A stretch of 30,356 nt of DNA from positions 1 to 30,356 of the IMG/VR virus record IMGVR_UViG_3300025151_005770. The stretch is one strand, 5' to 3'. The notes beneath the pieces were generated by a model. It had not been told where the DNA came from. It saw only the letters and a list, made by a program, of their open reading frames with translations, and searched no databases. The stretch is from a virus. Position numbers and translations under genes: made by a program. Shown piece by piece: positions 13,680 to 20,663 of the stretch (its first letter is position 1; each line of letters opens with the position of its first letter).

Positions 13680-14530
13680 AGTATCCATTTTGGGTCTTTG
13701 ATTGGAACCGTGTAAAAGATTATCAAGACCAATATCCGCTCACAAAAGAAATATTTAAATACCCTTTAAGCCTTTGGTACGGTAACCGTAGTGCTAAACC
13801 TATTAAAAATTTACATAAAAGTTTAACTAGATTATTTAAACGTAGTGGTGATAAATTACCAATACTAGTTCTTTACAATATGCCTAATAGAGATATTGGT
13901 CAATACAGTAAAGGTGGTGCTCAAACACAAGAAGAATATTTACAATTTATTAAAGATTTCAGTATAGGTATTAAAGACCATGCTCCTATAGTAATTTTTG
14001 AACCTGATGCTATACCTCATTTAACACATCTTAACAAAAAAGAAGCAAAAGAAAGAATACAATTAATTAAAAAAGCATTAGAAATACTTTCTAAGACAAA
14101 TGCTTTAATATACATAGATGTAGGCCACAGTAATTGGTTAAGTCCTGAAGAAGTATCTAAATTCTTAAATAAAGTTACCAATCCTAGGGTAAGAGGCTTC
14201 TCAGTTAATGTAAGTAATTATAGAACAACATTAGAGTCGGCAAAGTGGGCAAATAAAATATGCGAACTAAGGCCACAGGACTATTATGTTATAGACACTA
14301 GTCGCAACGGTAATGGGCCACATGGAAACGAGTGGTGTAATCCGCCAGGTAGAGCATTAGGAGAACCACCTACTTGTGACACTGGATTAGAAAAATGCGA
14401 TGCTTACCTTTGGATTAAAATACCAGGTGAAAGTGACGGCAAAGGCAATGGCGGACCTCGTGCCGGAAGGATGTGGGGAGAGATGGCAGAAGAATTAGTT
14501 AGGAATACGGAATGGATAAAAACTTTATAG
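13676..14530 (+). CDS. Glycoside hydrolase family 6 (cellulase/cellobiohydrolase family)
   Basis: A 284-residue, catalytic-domain-only GH6 protein. The GH6 blocks appear in order: YNMPNRDIGQYSKGG (Asp73, counterpart of the pKa-modulating Asp), IFEPDAIPHL (proton donor Asp111), YIDVGHSNWL (147-155), RGFSVNVSNYR (173-183), IDTSRNGNGP (206-215), EWCNPPGRALG with PPT, and DAYLWIKIPGESDG (Asp254). These match the family closely, so hydrolysis of beta-1,4-glucan by inversion is expected if active. There is no signal peptide, no carbohydrate-binding module and no linker. It is coupled to the deformylase by ATGA and overlaps the next gene by 19 nt. It might act on host or environmental beta-glucan, on a capsule during lysis or adsorption, or on a phage-made glycan. 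Confidence 0.93.
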   Translation: MKYPFWVFDWNRVKDYQDQYPLTKEIFKYPLSLWYGNRSAKPIKNLHKSLTRLFKRSGDKLPILVLYNMPNRDIGQYSKGGAQTQEEYLQFIKDFSIGIKDHAPIVIFEPDAIPHLTHLNKKEAKERIQLIKKALEILSKTNALIYIDVGHSNWLSPEEVSKFLNKVTNPRVRGFSVNVSNYRTTLESAKWANKICELRPQDYYVIDTSRNGNGPHGNEWCNPPGRALGEPPTCDTGLEKCDAYLWIKIPGESDGKGNGGPRAGRMWGEMAEELVRNTEWIKTL

Positions 14531-15090
14531 TAATAGACAATTTTTACAATAACGTCGACGATGTTAGAGAATACGCATTAGAGCAAAATTTTCAAACAGA
14601 AGGCAATTATCCTGGCATTAGAACACTAGCAGAACCAGACCCGCAACACGGTTACTTAAAAACATTTTTTGAAAACGAAGTATTAGGAAAACCAATTTCG
14701 TATTGGCCTAGAGATTACAATACAGCATATCAATATACAACACAAGATTCTAAAACTTGGATACATCATGACGACACAGTATGGGCAGGTGTACTTTACT
14801 TAACACCTAATGCTCCTGTAGAGTCAGGAACAGCAATATACAGACATAAGCCAACAGGTATATACGAGTGGGATAGAGTTACAGATTCTCCTAGCGATTT
14901 TAACAGTTCGGATTTTTTAGGCGATAGTCACTTAGATCAATGGGAACAAATAAATTTTGTAGGCAATGTATATAATAGATTAATACTTTATAAAGGCAGT
15001 ATGTACCATCGTAGTGTACTACCTGGTTTTGGAACTGATAAATATACTGGTAGATTATTTCAAACTTTCTTTTTTGATACGGAGGATTAG
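14512..15090 (+). CDS. Fe(II)/2-oxoglutarate-type oxygenase-like protein (first of three)
   Basis: A 192-residue protein with double-stranded beta-helix features. The HxD-type iron ligands lie in WIHHDDTVWAGVLYLTP (His85/86, Asp87/88), the distal His166 in YKGSMYHRS, and Arg181 could bind 2-oxoglutarate (TGRLFQTFF). The N-terminus FIVIDNFYNNVDDVREYAL is common to this phage oxygenase type. The reaction would be hydroxylation of a protein, base or small molecule; the substrate is unknown. It overlaps the GH6 gene by 19 nt and the next oxygenase by 1 nt, so it is strongly coupled. The strand pattern is convincing, the exact subfamily is not. Confidence 0.78.
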   Translation: MDKNFIVIDNFYNNVDDVREYALEQNFQTEGNYPGIRTLAEPDPQHGYLKTFFENEVLGKPISYWPRDYNTAYQYTTQDSKTWIHHDDTVWAGVLYLTPNAPVESGTAIYRHKPTGIYEWDRVTDSPSDFNSSDFLGDSHLDQWEQINFVGNVYNRLILYKGSMYHRSVLPGFGTDKYTGRLFQTFFFDTED

Positions 15091-15770
15091 TGGACAGTTA
15101 CTGGGAATGGAATAAAGAAAATTTTCCTTGGCATTACGACCCAAGCAGTAAACAGTCTGACGTCCAGTATGTAGGTAGATTTATATCTGAACCAGAAACG
15201 TTGCTTAGAGACGGTATAAATGCGTCTAAGGACGCCTTATGCGACGAAGATGTATACGACGAAGTAAGTATCAAAGGCAAACCATATAACAAAGAAGCCG
15301 CAGAGATTATGGAAGGTTATCATAATGACCTTACTCGTGCTGGCTACACATCACATAATACAGGTGGTCGACAGACAAGAGATAAGTTACACCATGTAAT
15401 GAATTTAATGGCTGAGAGAAGTGGTTTATGGAATCCACAAATAATGTTTTTAGAACAACCGCCAGGGAAGTTTGTGCCATGGCATAGAGATAGTTACAAT
15501 AACTATAGACGTAATCATGCTAAAGTAAGCGACGACACAGAAGTAATACGTTACCTAGTACAACTAAATGACTGGAATTGGGGTCACTATGTTGCTGTAG
15601 GTAATGACGTGATACATCAATACAAAATGGGAGACATACATTGTTGGCCTGAAGGTATATATCATTGTACAGGTAATGCTGGACTATGGCCCAGATACTG
15701 TTTAACAATTACAGGTGTAGTAACACCGTCAGCATTACATCTTAACGAACCAAAAGAATTTAAAATTTAA
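15090..15770 (+). CDS. Fe(II)/2-oxoglutarate oxygenase, aspartyl/asparaginyl hydroxylase-like (second of three)
   Basis: A 226-residue protein starting at GTG (15090-15092) that overlaps the upstream TAG by one base, with a good GGAGG Shine-Dalgarno. The iron ligands are His132 and Asp134 (VPWHRDSYNNY) and the distal His192 (GIYHCTGN), with Arg202 (LWPRYCLTITG) placed to bind the 2-oxoglutarate carboxylate. The strands between them (EVIRYLVQLNDW and GHYVAVGND) fit a jelly-roll. Fold and ligand spacing resemble aspartyl/asparaginyl beta-hydroxylases. The substrate is unknown. The neighbouring ferredoxin begins one base after the stop. Confidence 0.83.
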   Translation: MDSYWEWNKENFPWHYDPSSKQSDVQYVGRFISEPETLLRDGINASKDALCDEDVYDEVSIKGKPYNKEAAEIMEGYHNDLTRAGYTSHNTGGRQTRDKLHHVMNLMAERSGLWNPQIMFLEQPPGKFVPWHRDSYNNYRRNHAKVSDDTEVIRYLVQLNDWNWGHYVAVGNDVIHQYKMGDIHCWPEGIYHCTGNAGLWPRYCLTITGVVTPSALHLNEPKEFKI

Positions 15771-15771
15771 A

Positions 15772-16101
15772 ATGGCATTTGTAGTAGGAAGTCCGTGTGT
15801 TGGCTGTAAAGATACAGCATGTGTAACAGTCTGTCCAGTAGATTGTTTTTACGAAGGTCCAGACATGTTATACATTGATCCAGACGAATGTATTGACTGT
15901 GCCTTATGCGAACCAGAATGTCCAGTTGAAGCAATATGGAGCGATGACGAATTACCAGCAGAGCAAATACCATTTATCGAAATAAATGAAAAGGGTGCTG
16001 AAAAATATCGTGATGCTAATATTGTCGATCAGCAAGAACCTAAAGCACACGCCTCGCCTTACTCAACACTTGAGGCAATTAAGGTAGTCCAAATAGATTA
16101 A
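15772..16101 (+). CDS. fdxA: 7Fe ferredoxin, FdxA type ([3Fe-4S][4Fe-4S])
   Basis: A 109-residue low-potential electron carrier. The cysteine ladder C9, C12, C17, C21, C25, C40, C43, C46, C50 is the Azotobacter FdI/FdxA pattern shifted by one residue, including VCPVDCFYEGP and ECIDCALCEPECP. The acidic C-terminal extension of about 50 residues is also as in FdxA. It follows the oxygenase by one base with no Shine-Dalgarno and no promoter of its own, so it belongs to the same message. Likely partners are iron enzymes: reduction of the oxygenases or of the radical SAM enzyme at 8393. Viral ferredoxins described in cyanophages are mostly the 2Fe-2S plant type; this one is bacterial. Confidence 0.95.
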   Translation: MAFVVGSPCVGCKDTACVTVCPVDCFYEGPDMLYIDPDECIDCALCEPECPVEAIWSDDELPAEQIPFIEINEKGAEKYRDANIVDQQEPKAHASPYSTLEAIKVVQID

Positions 16102-16110
16102 CCAAAAAGA

Positions 16111-16118
16111 GATAAATA
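16111..16118 (+). promoter_or_regulatory. Late promoter box with TAAATA-N5-ATG spacing (nucleotidyltransferase/scaffold gene)
   Basis: GATAAATA, then CTGTT, then the ATG at 16124. No Shine-Dalgarno. It drives the head-type gene pair 16124-18575. Confidence 0.75.
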
Positions 16119-16123
16119 CTGTT

Positions 16124-18163
16124 ATGAACGCAAGTGACGTAATAGTAATATACCCAGGTAGATTTCATCCTTTTCACAAAGGTCATAAAGGTGTTTATGA
16201 CTTATTAAACAAAAAGTTTAAAAATGTCTACATTGCTACATCGGATAAAGTAGAAGCGGACAAATCACCTTTTGATTTTGAAGAAAAGGTCAAAATTATG
16301 AATCTAACTGGTGTTCCAACCAGTGATGTATTAAAAGTAAAACAAACATATAACGGTAATGAATATATGTCACGTTTTAATAACAGTTACGGTTTAATAT
16401 TTGCTGTAAGTGAAAAGGATATGGACGATGATCCACGTTTTAACTTTCCAGCAAGTGGTATGAGCCTTAAGAAAAATGGTGAACCAGCATACTTACAAAA
16501 ATTTACAGATTTAGATAGTGTAGAAGATATGACTAAGCACGGATACATTATGACTGTGCCAACTACCTCATTTAAAGTAGCAGGACACGACGTAAATAGT
16601 GCTAGTCAAATAAGATCTTTGCTAGGAAGTGAAAATATAGACGATGCAAAGCAGGCATTTGTTGATTTATATGATAAATATAATGAAACAGTATTTAAAA
16701 TTATACGAAATAAATTAGGTAAGAACACAATGGAAAATATAGACTTAAACGAACTAAGAAAACTAGCAGGACTTAACGAAGTCGATGTAGATCAAGACGA
16801 CGACTATTCAGATGTTCCTGGTTTTAAAGAAAAACCTATGTTTGATCAACTAGGAAAAATTATTGACAGCGACGAAATGTCTAAAGACGGTGACGACATC
16901 AAAAACCCATTAAACTCAGTTAAAACTGATGACGGTGAAGAAGTTGAAGTAAGTGTTGGTGAAGCAAAAGCACTTAAAGATATGATGGAAATGTTATCAA
17001 GTGCTAGAATGGGTGCTGAAAAATCAGCAAGAGAAAAGTTTTTAGATTCCATACAAACTTCAGAAGGCCTTCACAGCATGTTAGAATTTGCTAGATCAAA
17101 AGGTTTAGTAAAAGAAAGCGAAGTAGACGAAGGTAACGCATTTGCTAAAAAAGTTAGAGATTTAAAAGCACAAGGTAAAAAGAAAGGCGAAAAGTTTGAA
17201 GTAGACGGCGAAGAATACGCACTAGAAGATTTAGACTTAGATGACATCAGAGCAGATTTTGGTGTCGAAGAAGGCAAGGTCAAAGACATGGCTATGGATA
17301 TGGTTGATGCTTTTTACGATAAAGTTAGTGCTATGGTAGACAACAATAATGATATAGGTAAATCAATTGTAGATGCTTGGGAAGACGGTGACGAAAATCC
17401 ACCAGAGTGGGCACTAGATGACGAAGCAAGACAAATACTTATTGATGCTGGTAAAATTGGGCCAGAGCAAGAAGAGCCTGAAATGGAAGAAGCGGCAAAG
17501 CCAGACTATATAGATTTAGACGGCGATGGCGATAGAAAAGAGTCAATGAAGAAAGCCGCCAAAGACAAAAAGAAGAAAGAAGAAAGTTTTGATCCAAGAG
17601 CAGAACAAAGTCGTGAAGACGAAGCATACGAAGAATTAATGAATGCTCTTGATAAAGGTGGCGAAGAAGCATACGCAAAAGCATGTGGTTTATCCATGGA
17701 AGAACTTGATGATGAGATGAGTGAGATTGCTAGAGAAAGAAACTTACACATGGACGATGACAGAGATGAAATTATTCAGGCTCATGCCGAAGAAACTGTA
17801 GACAACGCAGATTGGAAAGACCATGGCGAAATGGATTACGATAGAGACATGGAAGAAGATTTAGATAGAATGCGTGAATTAGCAGGCATTGAAACAGACG
17901 AATCACTCATGGCTGACCCACAATTTAAGTATAACAAAAATATGTCTCACAGCCAAAACTTTGCAATCTGGAAAAAACTAAATGACGACGAATACAGAAG
18001 AGGCAACGAACCTTATCCAGATGAAAAAGAACAAAAAGCAGAGTTTGAAAGACAATACGGTCCTTTAGATGATGAAAAAGTTTCTTCAGGGAAAGATAAG
18101 GAATCAGCATCCACATTTAAAAGATTAATGAAAGCCGGTGAACCAAGAGGTGTTTTAGACTAA
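16124..18163 (+). CDS. Nucleotidyltransferase domain fused to an acidic head-scaffold-like region
   Basis: A 679-residue two-part protein. Residues 1-200 form a cytidylyltransferase/NMNAT-like domain: PGRFHPFHKGHKG carries the (H/T)xGH nucleotide-binding motif, and SASQIRSLL (159-167) resembles the C-terminal ISxTxxR-type motif. A linker with LRKLAGLNE (211-219) leads into about 460 very acidic, helical residues typical of T4-like marine head proteins: EAKALKDMMEMLSSARM, GEKFEVDGEEYAL, an IDLDGDGDRKE turn (about 463-473) followed by Lys-rich helices, and a second RMRELAGI near 582-589. LNE at 217-219 fits the (L/I)xE cleavage rule of T4 gp21-type proteases, so the two halves may be separated in the prohead. 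The enzyme might act in NAD or nucleotide metabolism or be structural. Confidence 0.8.
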   Translation: MNASDVIVIYPGRFHPFHKGHKGVYDLLNKKFKNVYIATSDKVEADKSPFDFEEKVKIMNLTGVPTSDVLKVKQTYNGNEYMSRFNNSYGLIFAVSEKDMDDDPRFNFPASGMSLKKNGEPAYLQKFTDLDSVEDMTKHGYIMTVPTTSFKVAGHDVNSASQIRSLLGSENIDDAKQAFVDLYDKYNETVFKIIRNKLGKNTMENIDLNELRKLAGLNEVDVDQDDDYSDVPGFKEKPMFDQLGKIIDSDEMSKDGDDIKNPLNSVKTDDGEEVEVSVGEAKALKDMMEMLSSARMGAEKSAREKFLDSIQTSEGLHSMLEFARSKGLVKESEVDEGNAFAKKVRDLKAQGKKKGEKFEVDGEEYALEDLDLDDIRADFGVEEGKVKDMAMDMVDAFYDKVSAMVDNNNDIGKSIVDAWEDGDENPPEWALDDEARQILIDAGKIGPEQEEPEMEEAAKPDYIDLDGDGDRKESMKKAAKDKKKKEESFDPRAEQSREDEAYEELMNALDKGGEEAYAKACGLSMEELDDEMSEIARERNLHMDDDRDEIIQAHAEETVDNADWKDHGEMDYDRDMEEDLDRMRELAGIETDESLMADPQFKYNKNMSHSQNFAIWKKLNDDEYRRGNEPYPDEKEQKAEFERQYGPLDDEKVSSGKDKESASTFKRLMKAGEPRGVLD

Positions 18164-18164
18164 G

Positions 18165-18575
18165 ATGAGTAAAGTAAGCAAAGAAGATTTAAAAAAACTA
18201 CAAGAACTAGCAGGTATCTATACAGATACGTTAAATGAAAAAGATGCTGGTGATAGCAGTAATCCTAAATTAGCAGTAGGGCACGTTGATAACGAACGTG
18301 ACATGATTAGAAGACAACTTTATCAGATGGGAACATATACTGTCGAATTAGCAAAAATGCTAAAGGACTTGCCAGACTCTGATTTCCCAAATTGGTGGCA
18401 GTCAAAAATTACAAAAGCAGGTGTATACATAAGCGATGCTAAACACTATTTAGAAAATAGCATGGCTGTACCACCTGGGGACGACATGACTAAGGACGGT
18501 ACGCAAGGTACTGTTGACGTAGTTGACCCTGACTTCGAAAGAGACGACGTAGTAGATCCATCCGGCGTTAGTTAA
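18165..18575 (+). CDS. Small head/internal-protein-like protein
   Basis: A 136-residue acidic protein. The N-terminus carries KKLQELAGIYTDTLNE (10-25), sharing the LAG(L/I) segment of the upstream fusion protein and ending in LNE, a candidate gp21-type cleavage site. The central domain (HVDNERDMIRRQLYQMG, then FPNWWQSKITKAG and ISDAKHYLE) is a helical module that, from memory, recurs in several proteins of T4-like marine phages. The tail is Asp-rich (DVVDPDFERDD). It begins 1 nt after the previous stop, without its own promoter. A capsid-targeted internal or scaffold protein is likely. Confidence 0.75.
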   Translation: MSKVSKEDLKKLQELAGIYTDTLNEKDAGDSSNPKLAVGHVDNERDMIRRQLYQMGTYTVELAKMLKDLPDSDFPNWWQSKITKAGVYISDAKHYLENSMAVPPGDDMTKDGTQGTVDVVDPDFERDDVVDPSGVS

Positions 18576-18607
18576 ACCTTTTCTACACTACTGTAATGTT
18601 TAAGAGG

Positions 18608-18615
18608 TGTAAATA
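18608..18615 (+). promoter_or_regulatory. Late promoter box with TAAATA-N5-ATG spacing (methyltransferase gene)
   Basis: TGTAAATA, then CAACT, then the ATG at 18621. It is less perfect (TG instead of TA/GA before TAAATA) but has the same 5-nt spacing. AGAGG at 18603-18607 lies too far upstream to act as Shine-Dalgarno. Confidence 0.6.
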
Positions 18616-18620
18616 CAACT

Positions 18621-19274
18621 ATGACTGATACTACGGCGTTACAAAAAGAATATTCAAAAAAGATACAAAAGAACGGTGCTATATTGTTTGTAGGTTCCAA
18701 TAATAGAAAAAACTTTGACGAGCATTCTAAAATACATCATCGCTATTTGTTAGAACAAGGTCTAAAACCAGAGCATGTTTTTCTTGATGTTGGTTGCGGA
18801 GCATGTAGAACAGCACAAAATATAGTACCTTATTTAAATGCTAATAATTACTACGGTATAGATCGCATGCCAGAATTAATAGAATATGGTTTAAATGAAG
18901 TGTTTGATCACAATGTAGTTTTAACTAAACAGCCTAAATTTTCAGTCAATTCAGATTTTAATCTAGGCTTTGTAGACAAGCCAGTAGATTATGTTTGGTG
19001 TCAAAGTTTAATGTCTCACTTAAATATATCTGATATACAAAAATGTCTTACTAATATAAAAAATATATCAAATGAAAATACTAAAATATATTTTACATAC
19101 TTTCAACAACGCGGCAAATTCAGAGATGAAGATGCTGACAGTAATTCTAAAATAGACATAGAGTATGATCACAGAGTAATGGACGATATTGTAAGCGAAG
19201 TAGGATTAAATAAAATTTTTAACGGAACTATTGGTCATCCAAGAGGCCAATGGATGTACATTTGTAAGGTATAA
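18621..19274 (+). CDS. SAM-dependent methyltransferase (class I)
   Basis: A 217-residue protein. Motif I, FLDVGCGACRTAQ (about 54-66), binds SAM and is followed by the acidic strand YYGIDRMPEL (motif II). The VDYVWCQSLMSHL segment fits motif IV of small-molecule or protein methyltransferases rather than DNA ones (no NPPY or DPPY). The N-terminal 50 residues are basic and helical. The acceptor is unknown; sugar, lipid or small-molecule methylation are options. A late box of the TAAATA-N5-ATG type lies directly upstream, and glutaredoxin follows after 8 nt. Confidence 0.85.
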   Translation: MTDTTALQKEYSKKIQKNGAILFVGSNNRKNFDEHSKIHHRYLLEQGLKPEHVFLDVGCGACRTAQNIVPYLNANNYYGIDRMPELIEYGLNEVFDHNVVLTKQPKFSVNSDFNLGFVDKPVDYVWCQSLMSHLNISDIQKCLTNIKNISNENTKIYFTYFQQRGKFRDEDADSNSKIDIEYDHRVMDDIVSEVGLNKIFNGTIGHPRGQWMYICKV

Positions 19275-19277
19275 ATA
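19270..19277 (+). promoter_or_regulatory. Late promoter box with TAAATA-N5-ATG spacing (glutaredoxin gene)
   Basis: A perfect TATAAATA overlapping the methyltransferase stop, then AAAGC, then the ATG at 19283. No Shine-Dalgarno. Confidence 0.75.
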
Positions 19278-19282
19278 AAAGC

Positions 19283-19504
19283 ATGAAAGTTGAAATATAT
19301 AGCAAACCACAATGTCCATACTGTGATATGGCAAAAGCATTAGCAGAACAAAAAGGTCATGATTTAACAGTTAAAATGTTAGATGAAGACTTTAGCAGAG
19401 AGCAGTTAATGGAAACTTTTCCAACTGCTAGAACATTCCCACAAATAATTGTTGACGGCGAAAAGATCGGCGGATACACAGAATATAAAAAATTAGTAGG
19501 TTAA
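19283..19504 (+). CDS. Glutaredoxin
   Basis: A 73-residue single-domain glutaredoxin. The redox site CPYC is at 11-14, the cis-proline motif TFPQI at 51-55, and the glutathione-binding GGYTE at 63-67. It reduces the C-terminal cysteine pair of NrdA (CESC) and other disulphides with glutathione. The length matches NrdH/Grx-type phage proteins, and the CPYC plus GGYTE set favours glutaredoxin over NrdH. It lies 15 kb from nrdAB under a separate late box. Its stop overlaps that of the convergent gene on the other strand. Confidence 0.95.
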   Translation: MKVEIYSKPQCPYCDMAKALAEQKGHDLTVKMLDEDFSREQLMETFPTARTFPQIIVDGEKIGGYTEYKKLVG

Positions 19505-20043
19505 CATTGAGTCGCTACGAGATGTATTCTATCCTCATTGCTGAAATTTACTGCAGAATGTAAATAGTTCGTACGCATCAAGTACGCATTTCCTGTTTCT
19601 AAATTATAGTGTTTTATTGAAATATCAGTGCCTGTGTCACTTGCTACAGGTTTCTGAGTATAGAACATTAAGAAGTTTTGATCGTTTGTTATAACGGGTA
19701 TGTGTAGGCGTAAGAGGTGTTCTGTGCCGTCATGATGAACACTATAACAAGTACGTCTTGCTTTATTCATTATACGCCATCTACAGTAATTAGGTGCTAA
19801 ACTTTGTATTAATTCGCCTATATAACGGTCTTTTATGCTGTTATTGATTACAGTAAAGTCGCTTTCTTTGTGCTGTAAATCAGCAATTTTACCTATACTA
19901 CAATCCCAATCATCATTACCTGTTACACTAGTTAAACTGATTTGCTGGTTAGGCCACAGTGGTGTTAAGCCAAGTATATACTCAACATCTTGTAATAGTT
20001 GCTTTTTATCTATTTGTAATGATAGTTTGTTTATATATTCCAT
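19501..20043 (-). CDS. Fe(II)/2-oxoglutarate oxygenase, aspartyl/asparaginyl hydroxylase-like (third of three)
   Basis: A 180-residue protein. The iron ligands are His103/His104-Asp105 (YSVHHDGTEHLLRLHIP) and His162 (TNYLHSAVN), with Arg172 (EDRIHLVA) for the 2-oxoglutarate carboxylate. The LRLHIPVITN strand and LETGNAYLM turn are typical of the aspartyl/asparaginyl hydroxylase cupin. It differs clearly from the two oxygenases at 14512 and 15090, so this is not a recent duplication. It overlaps the upstream minus-strand gene by 13 nt. The substrate is unknown. It converges on glutaredoxin with overlapping stops and no terminator between. Confidence 0.83.
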   Translation of the reverse strand: MEYINKLSLQIDKKQLLQDVEYILGLTPLWPNQQISLTSVTGNDDWDCSIGKIADLQHKESDFTVINNSIKDRYIGELIQSLAPNYCRWRIMNKARRTCYSVHHDGTEHLLRLHIPVITNDQNFLMFYTQKPVASDTGTDISIKHYNLETGNAYLMRTNYLHSAVNFSNEDRIHLVATQC

Positions 20044-20663
20044 GGTACTAACTTAAACCTTTCTTTTGGTAATCCTAAGTATTTAGTGGTCCATTCGCTT
20101 TGCCCAACAAAATCTAAGTGTGCCCATTCTGATTTTTTAGCAATCTTTTGTTTAGCAAAATTGTTCCAATCAGTGTTTATTAATAATTCTTCTATTACAG
20201 ATTTCTTTTCTTCTACTTCATCTATGCTGTCACTATCCCACTCGTAGTGAAACAGTTCCATAGTATTATATCTACTGTCGTCTACATAATCTAAACTGAT
20301 ATCTATACCCCACTTAGGTTTAAGTTGAGTCATTTTGTGTATAAGATGATTACCTTCTGCCCAATGCCCTAACTGTTCTAGAGCATATCCGTGATAGCCT
20401 TTGCGTTCAAATAAGTAAGAATGATTAATATGAGGACCACTACTAGTATGTGTTTCAAACCATGGTTTTGCTATTGATCTTCTGTAACGTACAAAGTCTG
20501 CTTCGCCCATGTTTTTCTTAGCATACTCTTGCTCAAGTGGACATAAGTCATATCCGCTTTGATCAAATAAGTGTAACATGTCTGCATTAGGACAATGCAT
20601 TTGTTCTATGGCTGTACCCCAGGTACCTCGTGAATTGAATATGTGTGAAGTTCTTTCAAACAT
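20031..20663 (-). CDS. Unknown 210-residue protein
   Basis: Begins MFERTSHIFNSRGTWG and is rich in Trp, Tyr and His. Notable segments are THTSSGPHINHSYLF (about 92-106), GYALEQLGHWAEG, WGIDISLDY and SEWAHLDFVGQSEW. It has no signal peptide, transmembrane helix or known catalytic motif. It sits between a structural gene (its ATG follows that TAA directly) and the third oxygenase (13-nt overlap), so it may be a substrate or partner of that oxygenase. It is soluble, probably globular, and not recognised. Confidence 0.7.
   Translation of the reverse strand: MFERTSHIFNSRGTWGTAIEQMHCPNADMLHLFDQSGYDLCPLEQEYAKKNMGEADFVRYRRSIAKPWFETHTSSGPHINHSYLFERKGYHGYALEQLGHWAEGNHLIHKMTQLKPKWGIDISLDYVDDSRYNTMELFHYEWDSDSIDEVEEKKSVIEELLINTDWNNFAKQKIAKKSEWAHLDFVGQSEWTTKYLGLPKERFKLVPWNI

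Noticed and set aside
17500-17545. DLDGDGDRKE turn as a dockerin or EF-hand, hinting at a cellulosome link with GH6
   Set aside because: Only one loop is seen, without the paired repeat, and the phrase is, from memory, common in marine phage head proteins; coincidence with GH6 is not evidence.
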